Source: Paralithodes platypus (taxonomy: Eukaryota > Arthropoda > Malacostraca > Decapoda > Lithodidae). From it: a DNA stretch of 64,000 bases. The translations under genes and the position numbers were made by a program. The stretch lies in the NCBI GenBank assembly GCA_032716605.1, contig CM064485.1, positions 35,785,158-35,849,157 on the forward strand, in the 5' to 3' direction. Shown in pieces: positions 53,105 through 64,000 of the stretch. The notes under the pieces are model-generated. The model worked only from the letters and a program-made list of their open reading frames with translations. It did no database searches and was not told where the DNA came from. How positions within the stretch are numbered: the stretch's first letter is position 1; every line of letters begins with the position of its first letter.

Positions 53105-53809
53105 AGTTAATATAATGTTTTTAGTTATTTGATAAATACTACCACAAATATTATTATAAATTTTATTATAAATTTATATTATTTTTATTATTAATAATAC
53201 TACGTCTACTAATAGTAATGATAACAATAAAACTACTAAAACTACAAATATTTATATTGATAATCATCATATAGTATAATCATGACCATCACAATCATCG
53301 TCAGCAAAAAATATCTCATCAATAATAAGACAAACGAATTTAGATGATTAAAAATCTCATTCAAAACCGTTCAACATTTCATAAACATGACACATAAATA
53401 TTTGTCTCCAGCGAGTAAACCATTTCATCAACAATACTGGTCCATTTGCTAGATTTTATAAACCTATCAAAGTAATTACACAATTCAATGTTTCAAATTA
53501 TTGTTCGACCAATAAATTAAAATGTACCAATCCAGTAAACACCAGCATCTGTGTGAGAGTGTCATATAAGAATGGGTTTATTCTTTATTGTGTGGATATA
53601 TCCAGCCAAACAGTCATTTGAGTAAACAGCGAATAAACAACAAAGGAGATTTTCTTGCTCTAACCTTTTCAACATATGATGGAGACCAATTTGATGGGAC
53701 AGTTTGGCTTTAAGACTGGGATGAATATGAGAAGGAATACAGGATAATATACAAGAACTTGCATTGTGTTGGCCATTATATCCCTTTCAAAGACATAGTG
53801 CTGTAAGAA
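53105..53809. other. AT-rich spacer
   Basis: TTATTA-rich and ATAAT-rich DNA; no gene or repeat family recognised. Confidence 0.55.
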
Positions 53810-56236
53810 CTATAATGCATCTATCTATCTATCTATTGCCTGACGCCACGATCCCCGAAGGGGTGGCCACGAACGAACCGCCCCCATGCACCTCTGTCCC
53901 CAGTCAGTCGACGCTCCTCCCCCCAACCAGCACCGCCTTCGTTCATATACTTCCTCACTCCATCCTTCCACCTCTCTTTCGGTCTACTCTCCCTCTCTGT
54001 CCCTCCACCTCGCTCTCGTACACCCTCTTAGTCATTCTCTCGCTTTCCATACGTTCCCTATGGCCGAACCATCTCAAGCTATTCCTTTTCACACTTTCCA
54101 GCACATCTACCTCCACACACCACACCTCCTTCTTACTTCCTCATTAGTCTGTCTATCCCTCCATGTAACTCCACACGCACTCCTTAAGTAATTCATTTCC
54201 ACTGCTCTCACTTTTGGTCCGAGTCTCTCAACCAACGTCCATGCTTCGCTTCCGTAAGTCAGTGTCGGGATTACCACACTGTCATGCAAGGACTTCTTCA
54301 CTTCCATACTGACCACCCTATTTCTTGTTACTGCTTTCAACGTTCCTACAACCCTCTTCCCCTGTTGTACCCTCTCCCGCACTTCTTCATCCATAGTCCC
54401 ATCTTTACTCAACACACTGCCCAGATACTTAAAAGAGTTGACTATCTCCATAGCCTGACCGTTCAGCTTCACCTCACACTCTGTGACTTCACCCCTTTCG
54501 AAGACCATAACCTTGCTCTTCCCCGCATTTACCTTCAAATTCCGTTTTTCGCACACTGTTCCAAAATCATTTACCAGACCCTGCAACTCCCATTCATTAT
54601 CACTCATCAGAACTGTATCATCCGCAAACAGCAGTATAGGTAGCTTCCACTCAATTCCCTCCCTTTTCAGCGATACACCAACATCCGCTGCTCTTGATAG
54701 TATTTCTTTCATTACTCCATCCATATATACAGTAAACAACCACGGGGACATCACACACCCCTGTTTCAACCCAACATTCAGGTCAAAGAACTCGCTCTGC
54801 TCACTCTCCACACGTACTGCCGCCTCTGCACCCTCATACATGCTCTTCACTGCTTTCAGCAATTTGCCATCTACTCCGTATATTCTAAGTGCTTTCCACA
54901 AACCTTCTCTATCCACTCTGTAATAGGCCTTCTCCAAGTCCATAAAGGCAACATACACCTTTTGTTGCTCCTCCAGATATTTCTCCACAACACAATTCAG
55001 GGTAAAAATCTGATCTACACATCCTCTTCCCTTCCTAAAACCTCCCGCTCGTCGCCTATCCATTTCTCCGTTCTCACTCTCACTCTCTCAATCACTACCC
55101 TACTGTATACCTTCCCTACTACGCTTAGAAGAAATATTCCTCGGTGGTTACCACACACTCCTCTTTCCCCTTTGCCCTTATATAGGGGGACTATTATGCC
55201 AGTCTTCCAGTCATCGGGTGCACTCCACTTCTCCCATGCTAGTTTGTACATTTTCCATACCCATCCGATCACTATCTCACCACCATACCTCAACATTTCC
55301 CCACACACTCCATCTGTTTCTGGTGCTTTCCCCAACTTCACTCTTTTCATGGCTTTCCACACTTCTGACCTCCTGATCCCCACCTCCTCCTCCACTACTG
55401 CTCTTCTTCTCCCTCTCATACCATATCCAGCTATGTTTGCTGGCTCTTCATTCCTTACTCATTGAAGTACTCCCTCCATCTTTCGACTCTCTCTTGCTTC
55501 TCGGCTAGCATTCTCCCATTCTTATCTTCACACCCTAACTGTTTCCCTTGCTACCTTCCCTAACTTTCTTGACTTCTTTCCAGAACAGTTTCTTACTCTT
55601 CCTCCATTTTACACTCAGATTCCTTCCAAATTCCTCATCTACTCTTCTCTTACTTTCCTTCACTACTCTCTTCACCACCCTCTTACTCTCCACGTACCTC
55701 GCTCGTTTCTGTCTCTCGAAATCTTCATTCCCTCTACTACCCAACCACTCTCTATATGCTTTCTTATTTTCTTCCACAGCTATTCTTACCTCTTCTGTCC
55801 ACCATGCTGTACCTTTCACTCCCCTCCCTCTTCTCCTCACTCCACACACCTCCTCACATGCTGCACAGATCTCATCCTTAAACACCTTGCTCATAACTCC
55901 TCCATAACTTCCAGGTCGAACCCACCTAGTCGTCTTTCCACTGCTCTCCTGTACTCCTCCCTGACTTCCTCCTCCTGCAACCTCTCCACCCTCCTCACCA
56001 TTCCATCCTCCTCTCGCCTCCCTCCAGCTCTCCTCACCCACTTCTTTTGTATCCTAACCTTAGCTACCACTACATAATGATCAGACAGACCCCCTCCAAT
56101 ACCCATATACACCCTAGCATCCATCACAGATTTCTTCATTCGTTCATCCACACATACATAATCAATCAATGACTTTCGTTCCATCACTGTCTCATCCTCC
56201 ATCGTACACACCCGTTTCCACGTGGCTATAATGCAT
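53810..56236 (-). mobile_element. RTE-like LINE, family H, copy 2, with 11-bp target duplication
   Basis: CTATAATGCAT at 53810-53820 and 56226-56236 flanks the element exactly. The tail is (TAGA)n on the coding strand at 53821-53835. The element is 2.4 kb and 5'-truncated within the endonuclease. A long perfect duplication is expected from target-primed reverse transcription. Confidence 0.93.
53836..56222 (-). pseudogene. Family H ORF2 (endonuclease end, RT, C-terminus), frameshifted
   Basis: Endonuclease end (56211-55891): KSLIDYVCVDERMKKS and GIGGGLSDHYVVVAKVR (the SDH motif). Linker (56041-55535): RRRGRGVKGTAWWTEEVR and KKLFWKEVKKV. RT: MKRVKLGKAPETDGVCGEML, IIVPLYKGKGERGVCGNHRG (55419-55015), FRKGRGCVDQIFTL, VAFMDLEKAYYRVDREGLW, LKQGCVMSPWLFTVYMDGV and LLFADDTVLMS (55063-54107), then FKYLGSVLSKDGTMDEEV and TLTYGSEAWTL. 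At least four frameshifts; the FADD catalytic box is intact. Confidence 0.88.
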
Positions 56237-56758
56237 AACTTTATTTAATATTAATGACTAAAAAGAAGAGGATCTTTTTTTGGACAAGTTTGAATAGTCT
56301 TTCGCTTGGCAGCCGAATGGAGTCATGATAATGTTACTCTGGCTATCACTAAACGATTTTTTTCAGCTTCGGATTGATCTACATAAATGAAAGAGAATTG
56401 AACTTAGCTATTTAATGTATTGCTATGATTGAATTAGTTCGTTGTTATGATTTCCACAAGAGCCTAATGATAGTCAAGATAAAACAAAATTGGCCACTTG
56501 CAAGTTACGGTCTACAAGATTTTAATTCCAAACACTGATATATAATTAGTACACACATAGGTACACTAAATATAATTCAACGTACAATATTTCCCGTTCT
56601 TCAAAAACCCACACATATTTTACATTTTGTTACATTGTTACATTTTGTGAGCTTCCCTAGACACACATATGGTCAGTTCAGTGACGCGTTGTATAAAGGT
56701 TACCTTGGTGTTACATGACCGGTGCCATATGGATATGTATTGGAGTCTATTATATACC
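56237..56758. other. Spacer, no gene recognised
   Basis: AT-rich, unassigned. TTCTTTCGCTTGGCA and CTCTGGCTATCACTAAACGA (56290-56360) faintly recall P1 interior words but not convincingly. Confidence 0.45.
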
Positions 56759-57000
56759 CCTTAAGGGGGGGGGGGGGGGAGGGGGGGGAGCTGCTTTTTA
56801 TCCCTAATGGTTGGTCTCATTAGCTTTGAGATATTAAGATGTTCGTTCCTTTAGTTTGGCTATTTTAAGGCCTTTCGCCCCATTTGTTGCCAATATACTG
56901 TATATACCTTTCCTGCCATATAGGGGTCGATTATTTTCCTGGTGAGTGACAGCGAGCTTGTAATTTTAGGAGGAACCGGCCTTTGGCCGTCCCATCACTT
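56759..57000 (+). repeat. Dispersed repeat family E, copy
   Basis: Starts TTAAGGGGGG with an expanded poly-G, then TTTGAGATATTAAGATGTTC, TTTGGCTATTTTAAGGCC, GGGGTCGATTATTTTCCTGG, AGTGACAGCGAGCTTG and AACCGGCCTTTGGCCG. The 3' part after this is missing. Confidence 0.82.
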
Positions 57001-57304
57001 GCGAAATTTGATTGCCATGTACATTTATGTGAGACAGCCGGACCACAAAGACATGGGACAACAACCATTCGCACGTACAATGACCGCTTAACATAAGACA
57101 CCCACAAATGCCTCACCAAAACACCGACATAAACGTCAGCAAGGTGTACACATACCACAAATCTGAACAGACAAAACATACATTTTAACAGATGGCGAAA
57201 CGACAGTCAGATAACAACCCCACAGCCCCCCCCCCCCTCCCCCCCCCCCCCCCCCCCCCCCGACACACGTACGAGTGATTCTCGACCACATAACGACTGG
57301 TATT

Positions 57305-57341
<37 letters not shown>

Positions 57342-57540
57342 AGTGTGTGTGGGTGTGGGTGAGTGGGTGTGATTGTATTGGTGCGTGTGTTTATGTGTGT
57401 GTGTGTGTGTGTATGTGTGTGTGTGTGTGTATGGGAGGGTGTGATTGTATTGGTGCGTGTTTTTATGTGTGTGTGTAAGTGTTTGTGTGAGTGTGTGTCG
57501 GTGTGTTTTTTGTGTGTGGGTGTAATTTTTTTGTTTCTAT
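57001..57540. other. Spacer with poly-C and (GT)n tracts
   Basis: Poly-C with T interruptions at 57228-57261 and GT-rich repeats at 57305-57520. Frames across these are low-complexity (Cys-Val, His-Thr) and discarded. Confidence 0.8.
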
Positions 57541-57617
57541 GTGATTGAGGGAGGCAAAAGGCAGAACTGCCTATAACGAGTGCCTCCCCCATAGTTGAAA
57601 GAGTGACAGGGTCAAAA

Positions 57618-60000
57618 TCAAGGGACGTTCGAGCCAAAATGCCTGGACACACAGAGTTTGAAGCAATTTAAGTCATAGGAAGAGGGAAAAACTGATTCTG
57701 GGAAAGAGTTCCAGAGCTCAGCTGTTGAGTAGAAGAAAGACTGGGAGTAACGCTTCAATCTCGGGTTGGAGAGCTGCACAGAGCAGGGGTGGGACTGATT
57801 TGCAAGATGGCTACCACGTGCCCTACGTAAAGGAGGTGGTATACACTGGGAAAGCTCTGAGGAACACTGATTATTATAGTAGCGATAGAATAGCGAGAGA
57901 GATGCAACATTGCGGCAGAGAGAGAGAGATTGCAGAGAGTTGGTGAGTGGAAGGGAGTTAATGATACGAAAGGCCTTCCTTTCAACTTTGTCTAGGAGAG
58001 CGGTGTGAGAGGAATCTCCCCACACAACAATACTCAATACAAGGACACACTATACAGAGCAAGAAGCTGTGCACGGGAAAAGAACCCCCTAAGGCAGTTG
58101 AGCACACCCATCTTCTGGGAGGCTGCCTTAGCAAGACTGGTAATATGGTCCTTCCAACTGAGAGCAGATGAAAAAGAGACACCAAGAATATTGAGAGAAG
58201 ATGAAGGATTGATTTTTGTATTGTTGAAGAATAAGGGATAGTCCACTGGGAGTTCCTTACGGATAGATAGATGGAAAAATTGGGTTTTGGAAGCATTAGA
58301 GGTAACAAGGTTTTCATGTGGTGATGGGCTGGTCTATCAGAGTGAGAACTGAGCGATCTCTGCCATACCCATAGCTTATTCTGACTTCCTTTTACTTATA
58401 TATTTTCTAGATCTCAAGTGACGGCGTCTCTTCCGTGGATTGACCTCCCAATCTACCAAGATTGGAAGCCAAAGCGTCACATTTTTTCCTTTGCCCCTCA
58501 GCTTTCTCTTCATAATTGCTGAGGGGCACAGGGCCCTGGGTGGGGCTTTGGTTTCCCGGGCGTTTCTGTCGCCCTCCTCAGCTCCCCGCCATGGAGTGGC
58601 TTCGGTCACCCATGCTGTATTGTGGTCGGCTGGGAGGGTTCTGTGGGGGCGCTCGGTTATGGCCTTGGTCTTGCTCGGGGCCTTGGGGCTGTTCGACCAG
58701 GCAGCTTGGGGAACAACAACAACAACAACAACAAGGTTTTCTCTGCCCCAATTGGAGATAGTGTTTAGATCAGAATTTAAGAGTTCTATGGCTTCATTAC
58801 GTTTGTCGTTGAGGGATTGCTGGCTGGGGCGTTCTGAAAAACTAATGGAGTAGTGTAAGGTTGAGTCGTCTGCGTAAGAATGTATGGGAATTGAGGTACA
58901 GTTGAGGAGATCATTTATAACAATTTGAAAGAGAATAGGAGATAGGACAGAGCCCTGAGGAACACCGGAGTTTATAGGGTGAGGAAGTGAACAATGGCCG
59001 TCCACAACCGCGGCTATGGAACGGCCGGAAAGGAAATTAGAGACAAAGGCACAGATGGAGGGATAGAAACCGAAGGAGGGTAGTTTAGAAATTAAAGATT
59101 TGTGCCAGACTCTATCGAAGGCTTTCGATATGTCTAGTGCAATAGAAAAAGTCTCACCGAAGTCCCGAAAGGAGGATGACCAAGAGTTAGTAAGATATGA
59201 AAGAAGATCACCAGTAGAGCGACCCTTAAGGAAGCCATACTGGCGATCTGAGAGCAGATTATGAGAAGAGAAATGTTTAAGCAATTTGGAAGTAAGAATA
59301 GTTTCAAAAACTTTAGAAAGACATGAGATGAGAGCAATTGGACGATAGTTGGAGGGTTGAGAGCGGTCACCCTTCTTTGGGACAGGTTGAATGTGAGCAA
59401 ACTTCCAGCATGAAGGGAAGACGTTAGAGGATAGACAGAGATGAAAGAGTTTGCCTAGGCAGGGAGTCAGCACGGAAGCACAGTTTTTGAGAACAACAGG
59501 AGGAACACCGTCCTGACCGTACGCCTTATTAGTATTAAGCCCAGAGAGTGTAGAAAGCACATCTTTAGAAGAGATTAGGATATTAGGCATAAGTAAGAGA
59601 GAGGAGGGTGGAGAGGGAGGAATAGCTCCGGAATCATCCAAGGTGGAGTTTCTAGCAAAAGTTTGAGCGAAGAGTTTAGCTTTGTCAGAGGAAGAAGTGA
59701 TGGTTGTGCCATCAGAAAAGGAAAGGGGAGGGTAAGACGAGGAAGAGAAATTGTTGGAGAGGTTTTAGGCTAGATGCCAGAAAGCTTGGGAAGAGCTAGA
59801 GTTGGATAGTTCAGTGCATTTATTATTGATGAAAGAGTGTTTGGCAAGTCGAAGAACAGATTTGGCTTGATTCCGGCCAGAAACATAGGAAGAATGAGAG
59901 TCTTGAGTTTTAAGGCGTCGGTACCGTTTGAATGCTTCCTCCTTATTGCGGACAGCAGTAGAACAGGCGTGAGTAAACCAAGATTTTTAGCATTAGTCTG
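57618..60000 (-). pseudogene. Family B ORF2, RT and C-terminus
   Basis: The linker (about 60000-59650) is partly shifted. The main RT frame runs from 59641: LSGLNTNKAYGQDGVPPVVL, SNYRPIALISCLSKVFETIL, LSDRQYGFLKGRSTGDLLS, ALDISKAFDRVWHKSLISK, NSGVPQGSVLSPILFQIVIN, SYADDSTLHYSISF and NTISNWGRENL. There the SINE enters (58741). Beyond it come NTKINPSSSLNILGVSFSSA and LSWKDHITSLAKAAS (58246-58034), then SHTALLDKVERKAFRIINS and STAELWNSFPESVF (58037-57618). The YADD catalytic box is intact. Confidence 0.88.
58304..58741 (+). mobile_element. SINE family Q with AAC tail and 12-bp target duplication
   Basis: AACAAGGTTTTC at 58304-58315 and 58730-58741 flanks the element. The head region has AAGCCAAAGCGTCACA and GGGGCACAGGGCCC. 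The 3' end, TTGGGGCTGTTCGACCAGGC then AGCTTGGGGAAC and (AAC)n, closely matches the 3' end of the LINE at 27.75 kb (GGATGTTCGGCCAGGC, AGCTTAGGGAAC). This shared tail makes that LINE the likely mobilising partner. No A/B boxes were firmly identified. Confidence 0.88.
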
Positions 60001-60016
60001 AGAGAAAGAGAATGGA

Positions 60017-60216
60017 AGTGTGTGCCTTTCTGTGTATATGTGTGTGTGGGGGCGGGTAGGCGGTCAGTGAATGTCTATATGTGTATATGTGTACCTTGTG
60101 TGTGTGTGTGTAGGTGAGGTTGTGTGCGTGGGTGTCAGTGCGTGCTTGTCTTTGTATATGTATGTATGGGGGAGGGAAGGTGGTCACTGAATGTCTGTAA
60201 GTGTATATGTCTACCT

Positions 60217-60249
<33 letters not shown>

Positions 60250-60440
60250 ATGTGGGTGTCAGTGAATACCTGTTTGTGTATAATGTGTGTGTGGGGTTCG
60301 GGGGTCAGTGAGTGCCTGTATGTGTATATGTGTGCCTGTGTATGTGTGTTTGTGAGTGTGTGTAGTTATGTGTGTGTTTATCGCCCGTTATGTATGTGTA
60401 TGTTGTGGTTGTTTGCATGTGGAGCAGCTAGTGGTCGTGT
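60017..60440. repeat. Degenerate (TG)n region
   Basis: T/G-rich DNA with words GTGTATATGTGT, GTCAGTGAATG and GTGTGGGGG repeating roughly every 100-120 bp (near 60065, 60185, 60255, 60305), suggesting a degenerate minisatellite. Frames here are low complexity. Confidence 0.75.
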
Positions 60441-61340
60441 GTTTTGAGTTCCATAAACAAAATCTCTAATTATTCTTTCTTTAATTTTTAGTATATTATT
60501 ATTATTGTTAATATGCTTTTGTAATGTTTTGTCGCCTGAATGTTTTATACAGATCTTTTAATTAAATTTGTTTGATATATATCTTACTTCTTTCAATCTT
60601 ATTGTTGGTTGAGCCTGGGAAACCCACTATCCAATGTAATAAGTTTTTTCATGCATGTCTCCCAACAATAGGAGACAACCAACTGACATCAGGATACAGC
60701 CAACTAACCACCTCCCGACAGAATAACTGCCTCCCAACTACCTTCTGACCGCCTCCATTCCCCTTTTCTTAGGATTATGACAGACACTGTCAGGGCGAAC
60801 CTCCTGATATTTTTATCAGGTAAAAAAATATTGGGAGGTTTCATGACAACAGGGGACCAAGTCCAGATGTGCAGGATTGCCGCCTGACAATGCAGGACTC
60901 TTCACCAGACTGTGCAGGACCCTGCCGGTCTCCTAGTGGTCCGAGTAGTGTCGGGAGGGCTGTGTGCAAGCCCCTTTAGCCAGCCTGCTTGTTCGGCTTT
61001 CAAATAACTTGGCGTTATACTTAATGATAGTATGCTATGTGTATCTGTACTTGGATATATAAAAATACATACATTTTCAATTAACTTTAACCATCCTATA
61101 TATATCATAAGTGTGACCTTGTTTCTTGGATATAGAAGCTCTCCTGTACACCGTACGAATCCTGATTGTACAGGAAGGCATCCACGGGTCCGGGCTTATT
61201 TTCTGGGTGAGGAGGTGGGGTATTTGTTTATTGTATCTTATGCCAGGCAATGAAAGTAGTCCTTATACAGTAGGTGCCAAGTATTCCTATCCATTCTAAG
61301 TAACTTGTATTTTTAGTTACAGTTGATTTTTCTAGAGTTC
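60441..61340. other. Spacer, no gene recognised
   Basis: Unassigned. ATTTTTATCAGGTAAAAAAAT near 60810 is a short hairpin. No motif-bearing frame. Confidence 0.5.
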
Positions 61341-62390
61341 TATCAATCTATCTATTGCCAGACACCATGGCCCCCAAAGGGGTGGCCACGAATGAATCAC
61401 CCCATACACCTCTGTCCCCAGTCAGTCGACGCCCCTCCTCCCATTCCACACCACTTTCACGCATATACAGTACCGGTACTTTTTAACTCCGTCCTTCCAC
61501 CTCTCTCTCGGTCTACCTGTCCCTCTCTGTCCTTCCACTTCACTCTCGTCCACTCTCTTAGTCATTCTCTTGCTTCCCATACATTCCACATGGCCAAACT
61601 ATCTCAAGGCATTTCTTTTCACACTTTCCAGCACAACTACAGCCACACCACACTGCTCTCGTACTTCTTCATTCGTCTGTCTATCTCTCCATGTAACTCC
61701 GCACGTACTTCTCAAGTAACTAATTTCCACCCCTCTCACTCTTGGTTTGTGTCTCTCCAACAACGTCCATGTTTCACTCCCATACGTCAATGTCGGAATT
61801 ACCACACTATCATGCAAGGACTTCTTTACTTCCATGCTGACCACCCTATTTCATGTTACTGCTTTCAACGTTCCTACAACCCTCTTCCCACACTTCTTCC
61901 TCCATACTCCCATCTTTACTCAACACACTGCCCAAGTACTTAAATGAGCTGACATTCTCCATGACATGGCATGACCATTCAACTTCACCTCACACTCTGT
62001 GACTGCGCCCCTTTCATATACGTTAACCTTACTCTTCCCTACATTTACCTTCATATTCTGTTTTTCGCACACTGTTCCAAACATATTTACCATACCCATT
62101 CACTATCACTCATCAGATCTGTATTGTCAGCAAACAGCAGTACAGGCAACTTCCACATAATTATTTTCTTCCCTTATCAGTGGGACAACAACATCCACTG
62201 CTCCTCCTTGTATTTCTTTCATGACTCCATCCATATATATATTGAACAACCATGGGGACATCACACACCATTGCTTTAACCCAACATTCAGATCAAAGAC
62301 ATTGCTTTGTTCATTCTCCATACGTACTGACACCTTTGCAGCCTTATACATGCTCCTCACCGCTTTCAGCAACTTGCCAGCTACTCCATG
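61341..62390 (-). mobile_element. RTE-like LINE, family H, copy 3 (decayed)
   Basis: Starts with a short (TAGA)n tail and GTGTCTGGCAATAGATAGAT on the coding strand. The body matches copies 1 and 2 back to about 62390, where it is 5'-truncated in the RT. More diverged, with several internal deletions. Confidence 0.83.
61599..62372 (-). pseudogene. Family H ORF2 fragment
   Basis: The 5' piece (62372-62127) has LKAVRSMYKAAKVSVRMENE and VGLKQWCVMSPWLFNIYMDG, where the usual GC is WC. The 3' piece (61844-61599) has VVIPTLTYGSETWTLLERH, LRSTCGVTWRDRQTNEEV and SVKRNALR. The catalytic FADD region between is shifted and partly deleted. Confidence 0.8.
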
Positions 62391-62515
62391 TACTACATAA
62401 TTATATTATATTATTTCTAAAAATATTTGGTATTCATAACTTCTTTTTAGTTAGCTTTCTAAAGTGTCTCAAGATATAAATTTATCATAAAGGCTATGTT
62501 TATTGGCTTATTGTT
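62391..62515. other. Short spacer
   Basis: Unassigned AT-rich sequence. Confidence 0.4.
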
Positions 62516-62560
<45 letters not shown>

Positions 62561-62590
62561 GTATATATACTGTATACATATACTGTATTG

Positions 62591-62622
<32 letters not shown>

Positions 62623-62634
62623 TATATATGTATA

Positions 62635-62709
<75 letters not shown>

Positions 62710-62805
62710 TGTATATATATGTATATATATATACTGTATACATATATACTGTATATATATGTATATAGAGAGAGAAAGAGTAAGGGAGTGTGTGGGTATG
62801 TGTGT

Positions 62806-62860
<55 letters not shown>

Positions 62861-62875
62861 GGGGGGGGGGTCTTG
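62516..62875. repeat. (TA)n and (GT)n(GA)n microsatellites
   Basis: Interrupted (TA)n at 62516-62766 with CTGTATA interruptions, then GA, (GT)n at 62806-62842 and (GA)n plus poly-G to 62872. Ile-Tyr frames on both strands are artefacts. Confidence 0.92.
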
Positions 62876-63052
62876 GGGATGTATTTTTTAAAAGTTTGAT
62901 GGAGGTCTAGCGAAGACAGTTTTGTTTTCTCTGTTGTGTCGTGATTATTCTTATTCGGGCTCTGTCTCGAGTCGCACCCCCCCCCCCCCCAAAAAAAACC
63001 CCGGATATGTGCCAGAGTTTATACATACATACATACATACATAAATACATAA
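62876..63052. other. Spacer with possible family E tail, poly-C and (CATA)n
   Basis: TTGATGGAGGTCTAGCG (62896-62912) resembles the 3' end of family E (TTGATTGAGGTCTAGGG at 30258). Poly-C/poly-A lies at 62978-62999 and (CATA)n at 63023-63045. Confidence 0.5.
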
Positions 63053-64000
63053 AGGATACAGTAGGGCCTCTTAAGATTGTCATAGGTGAGATTACAGATG
63101 ATGAGTTAGAAATGTGCAATACTCTAAATAGTCATTTCCTTTCTGTTTTTACAAACGAAAATTTAGATCAAGTTCCAGTAGTCAACCAAGTTTTTAACTG
63201 TAGTATAGAAGAAATATTAAGCACAGTTCAGGTCACTAGTGACGAAGTAATTAAGGAAATAGATAGACTAAAACCCCAGAAATCTCCAGGTCCAGATGAG
63301 GTGTATGCTAGGGTATTAAAAGAATGCAAGGACGAATTAAGTTACCCATTAACTCACCTATTTAATAATTCACTAGCTTTAGGCTTAGTTCCTGATTCAT
63401 GGAAGCTCGCAAATATAATTCCGATATTTAAAAAAGGTGATAAGTCCATAGCATCAAATTACCGTCCTATTAGTCTCACATCAATTATAGGGAAATTGCT
63501 AGAATAAATTATTGCCAGGAAAATTAGAAATCACTTAAATATGTTCAAGTTAATAAATCCCTCTCAACATGGTTTCACTCCAGGACGATCCTGCCTAACA
63601 AATTTACTCAGTTTTTTCTCCGAGGTTTATGAAGCGGTAGATAACGACAAGTCATATGATATAGTTTACTTAGACTTCAGTAAGGCCTTTGATAAAGTTC
63701 CACATGAAAGGCTGTTAAGGAAGATAGAAGGACATGGTATTGGGGGGATGCTACTCAAGTGGATTAAGTCATGGCTGATTGGTAGGAAACAGAGAGTTAG
63801 TATAAATGGTGTAAAATCGGACTGGGGATTAGTTAAAAGTGGGGTCCCCCAAGGGTCGGTTTTGGGGCCCCTTCTGTTCATTATCTACATAAATGATCTT
63901 GACTCGGGCATAAAGAGTAGGATCAGTAAATTTGCTGATGATACTAAAATAGGTAGGATAATAGAGTCAGCTAGCGACAGGGAATGTCTTCAAAATGATC
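63053..64000 (+). mobile_element. CR1 LINE, plus strand, running off the window
   Basis: 5'-truncated in the linker before the RT, and continues past the window edge. Close to, but clearly diverged from, the CR1 copies at 3.6-14.7 kb. Confidence 0.9.
63053..64000 (+). pseudogene. CR1 ORF2, RT part, one stop
   Basis: Reads VGPLKIVIGEITDDELEMCN, LKPQKSPGPDEVYARVLKE, WKLANIIPIFKKGDKSIAS and NYRPISLTSIIGKLLE, then TAA (63506-63508) where relatives have Ser (TCA). It continues in frame: IIARKIRNHL, SQHGFTPGRSCLTNLLSFF, YLDFSKAFDKVPHERLL, SGVPQGSVLGPLLFIIYIND and KFADDTKIGR. The catalytic FADD is intact. The C-terminus lies outside the window. Confidence 0.9.

Larger units (their letters stand above)
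57541..60016 (-). mobile_element. Jockey-superfamily LINE, family B, copy 2, interrupted by a SINE
   Basis: The 3' end at 57541 (coding strand ...TTCTGCCTTTTGCCTCCC) has no poly-A. The coding body reads back to about 60016, where it is 5'-truncated after the endonuclease. A SINE with perfect target duplications is inserted at 58304-58741. Better preserved than copy 1. Confidence 0.9.

Noticed and set aside
55548..55907. Hydrophobic Leu/Thr-rich plus-strand frame resembling a membrane protein
   Set aside because: It is the antisense of the Lys/Glu-rich linker of LINE H ORF2.
58376..58737. C-terminal extension of the LINE B frame rich in Pro/Arg/Lys
   Set aside because: This part of the frame is inserted SINE sequence bounded by 12-bp target duplications, not LINE protein.

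Overview
This window looks like transposon-saturated intergenic DNA from an invertebrate animal. The best guess is a decapod crustacean or relative, because of the mix of CR1, Jockey-type and RTE-like LINEs with very many TG, GA and TA microsatellites. That is inference from repeat style; no host gene or barcode gene is present. I could not support any host protein-coding gene, rRNA or true tRNA gene, CRISPR or prokaryotic feature. Nearly every long open frame belongs to a non-LTR retrotransposon, and almost all are broken.

Layout. 0-3.5 kb: a 54-bp minisatellite, an inverted pair of a dispersed repeat (here 'family E') and AT-rich spacer with microsatellites. 3.6-11.3 kb, minus strand: a nearly complete CR1 element, with ORF1 (SGNH esterase) and ORF2 (endonuclease + reverse transcriptase), split near its 3' end by a second, almost identical CR1; an endonuclease-only CR1 scrap abuts its 5' end. 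11.5-14.7 kb: a third, older CR1. 15-20 kb: a TTAA-flanked MITE, a SINE with a doubled head, a tRNA-like SINE, and a decayed CR1 of a second family ('CR1-D') carrying both a MITE and a 46-bp minisatellite that grew from its own coding sequence. 20-25 kb: a three-level nest (family E, TTAA MITE, Jockey-like LINE). 25-30 kb: fold-back elements, two SINEs, a LINE 3' end and a Harbinger-like element. 30-40 kb: family E copies, an RTE-like LINE 3' end, a Jockey-like LINE inserted in a degenerate satellite, another LINE and another TTAA MITE. 40-44 kb: CR1-D with a precise TTAA MITE insertion. 44-49 kb: an RTE fragment, a small TIR element, a LINE with ATT tail, and a ~285-bp tandem repeat with an embedded 27-bp minisatellite. 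49-60 kb: a Jockey-like LINE nested in another LINE, an RTE-like LINE with perfect 11-bp target duplications, and a Jockey-like LINE interrupted by a SINE with perfect 12-bp duplications. 60-64 kb: spacer, another RTE-like fragment, microsatellites and a plus-strand CR1 running off the edge.

How the parts relate. At least nine LINE families are visible. Two of them share 3' tails with SINEs in the same window, which suggests LINE-driven SINE mobilisation. Several TTAA-flanked non-autonomous elements have piggyBac-type ends, and two insertions can be verified because removing them restores a CR1-D reading frame. The most unusual observation is the 46-bp minisatellite at 18.2-18.8 kb, whose unit still translates to a recognisable piece of the CR1-D ORF2 C-terminus. 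Coordinates of element ends are by eye and may be off by several bases; clade names for non-CR1 LINEs are tentative.
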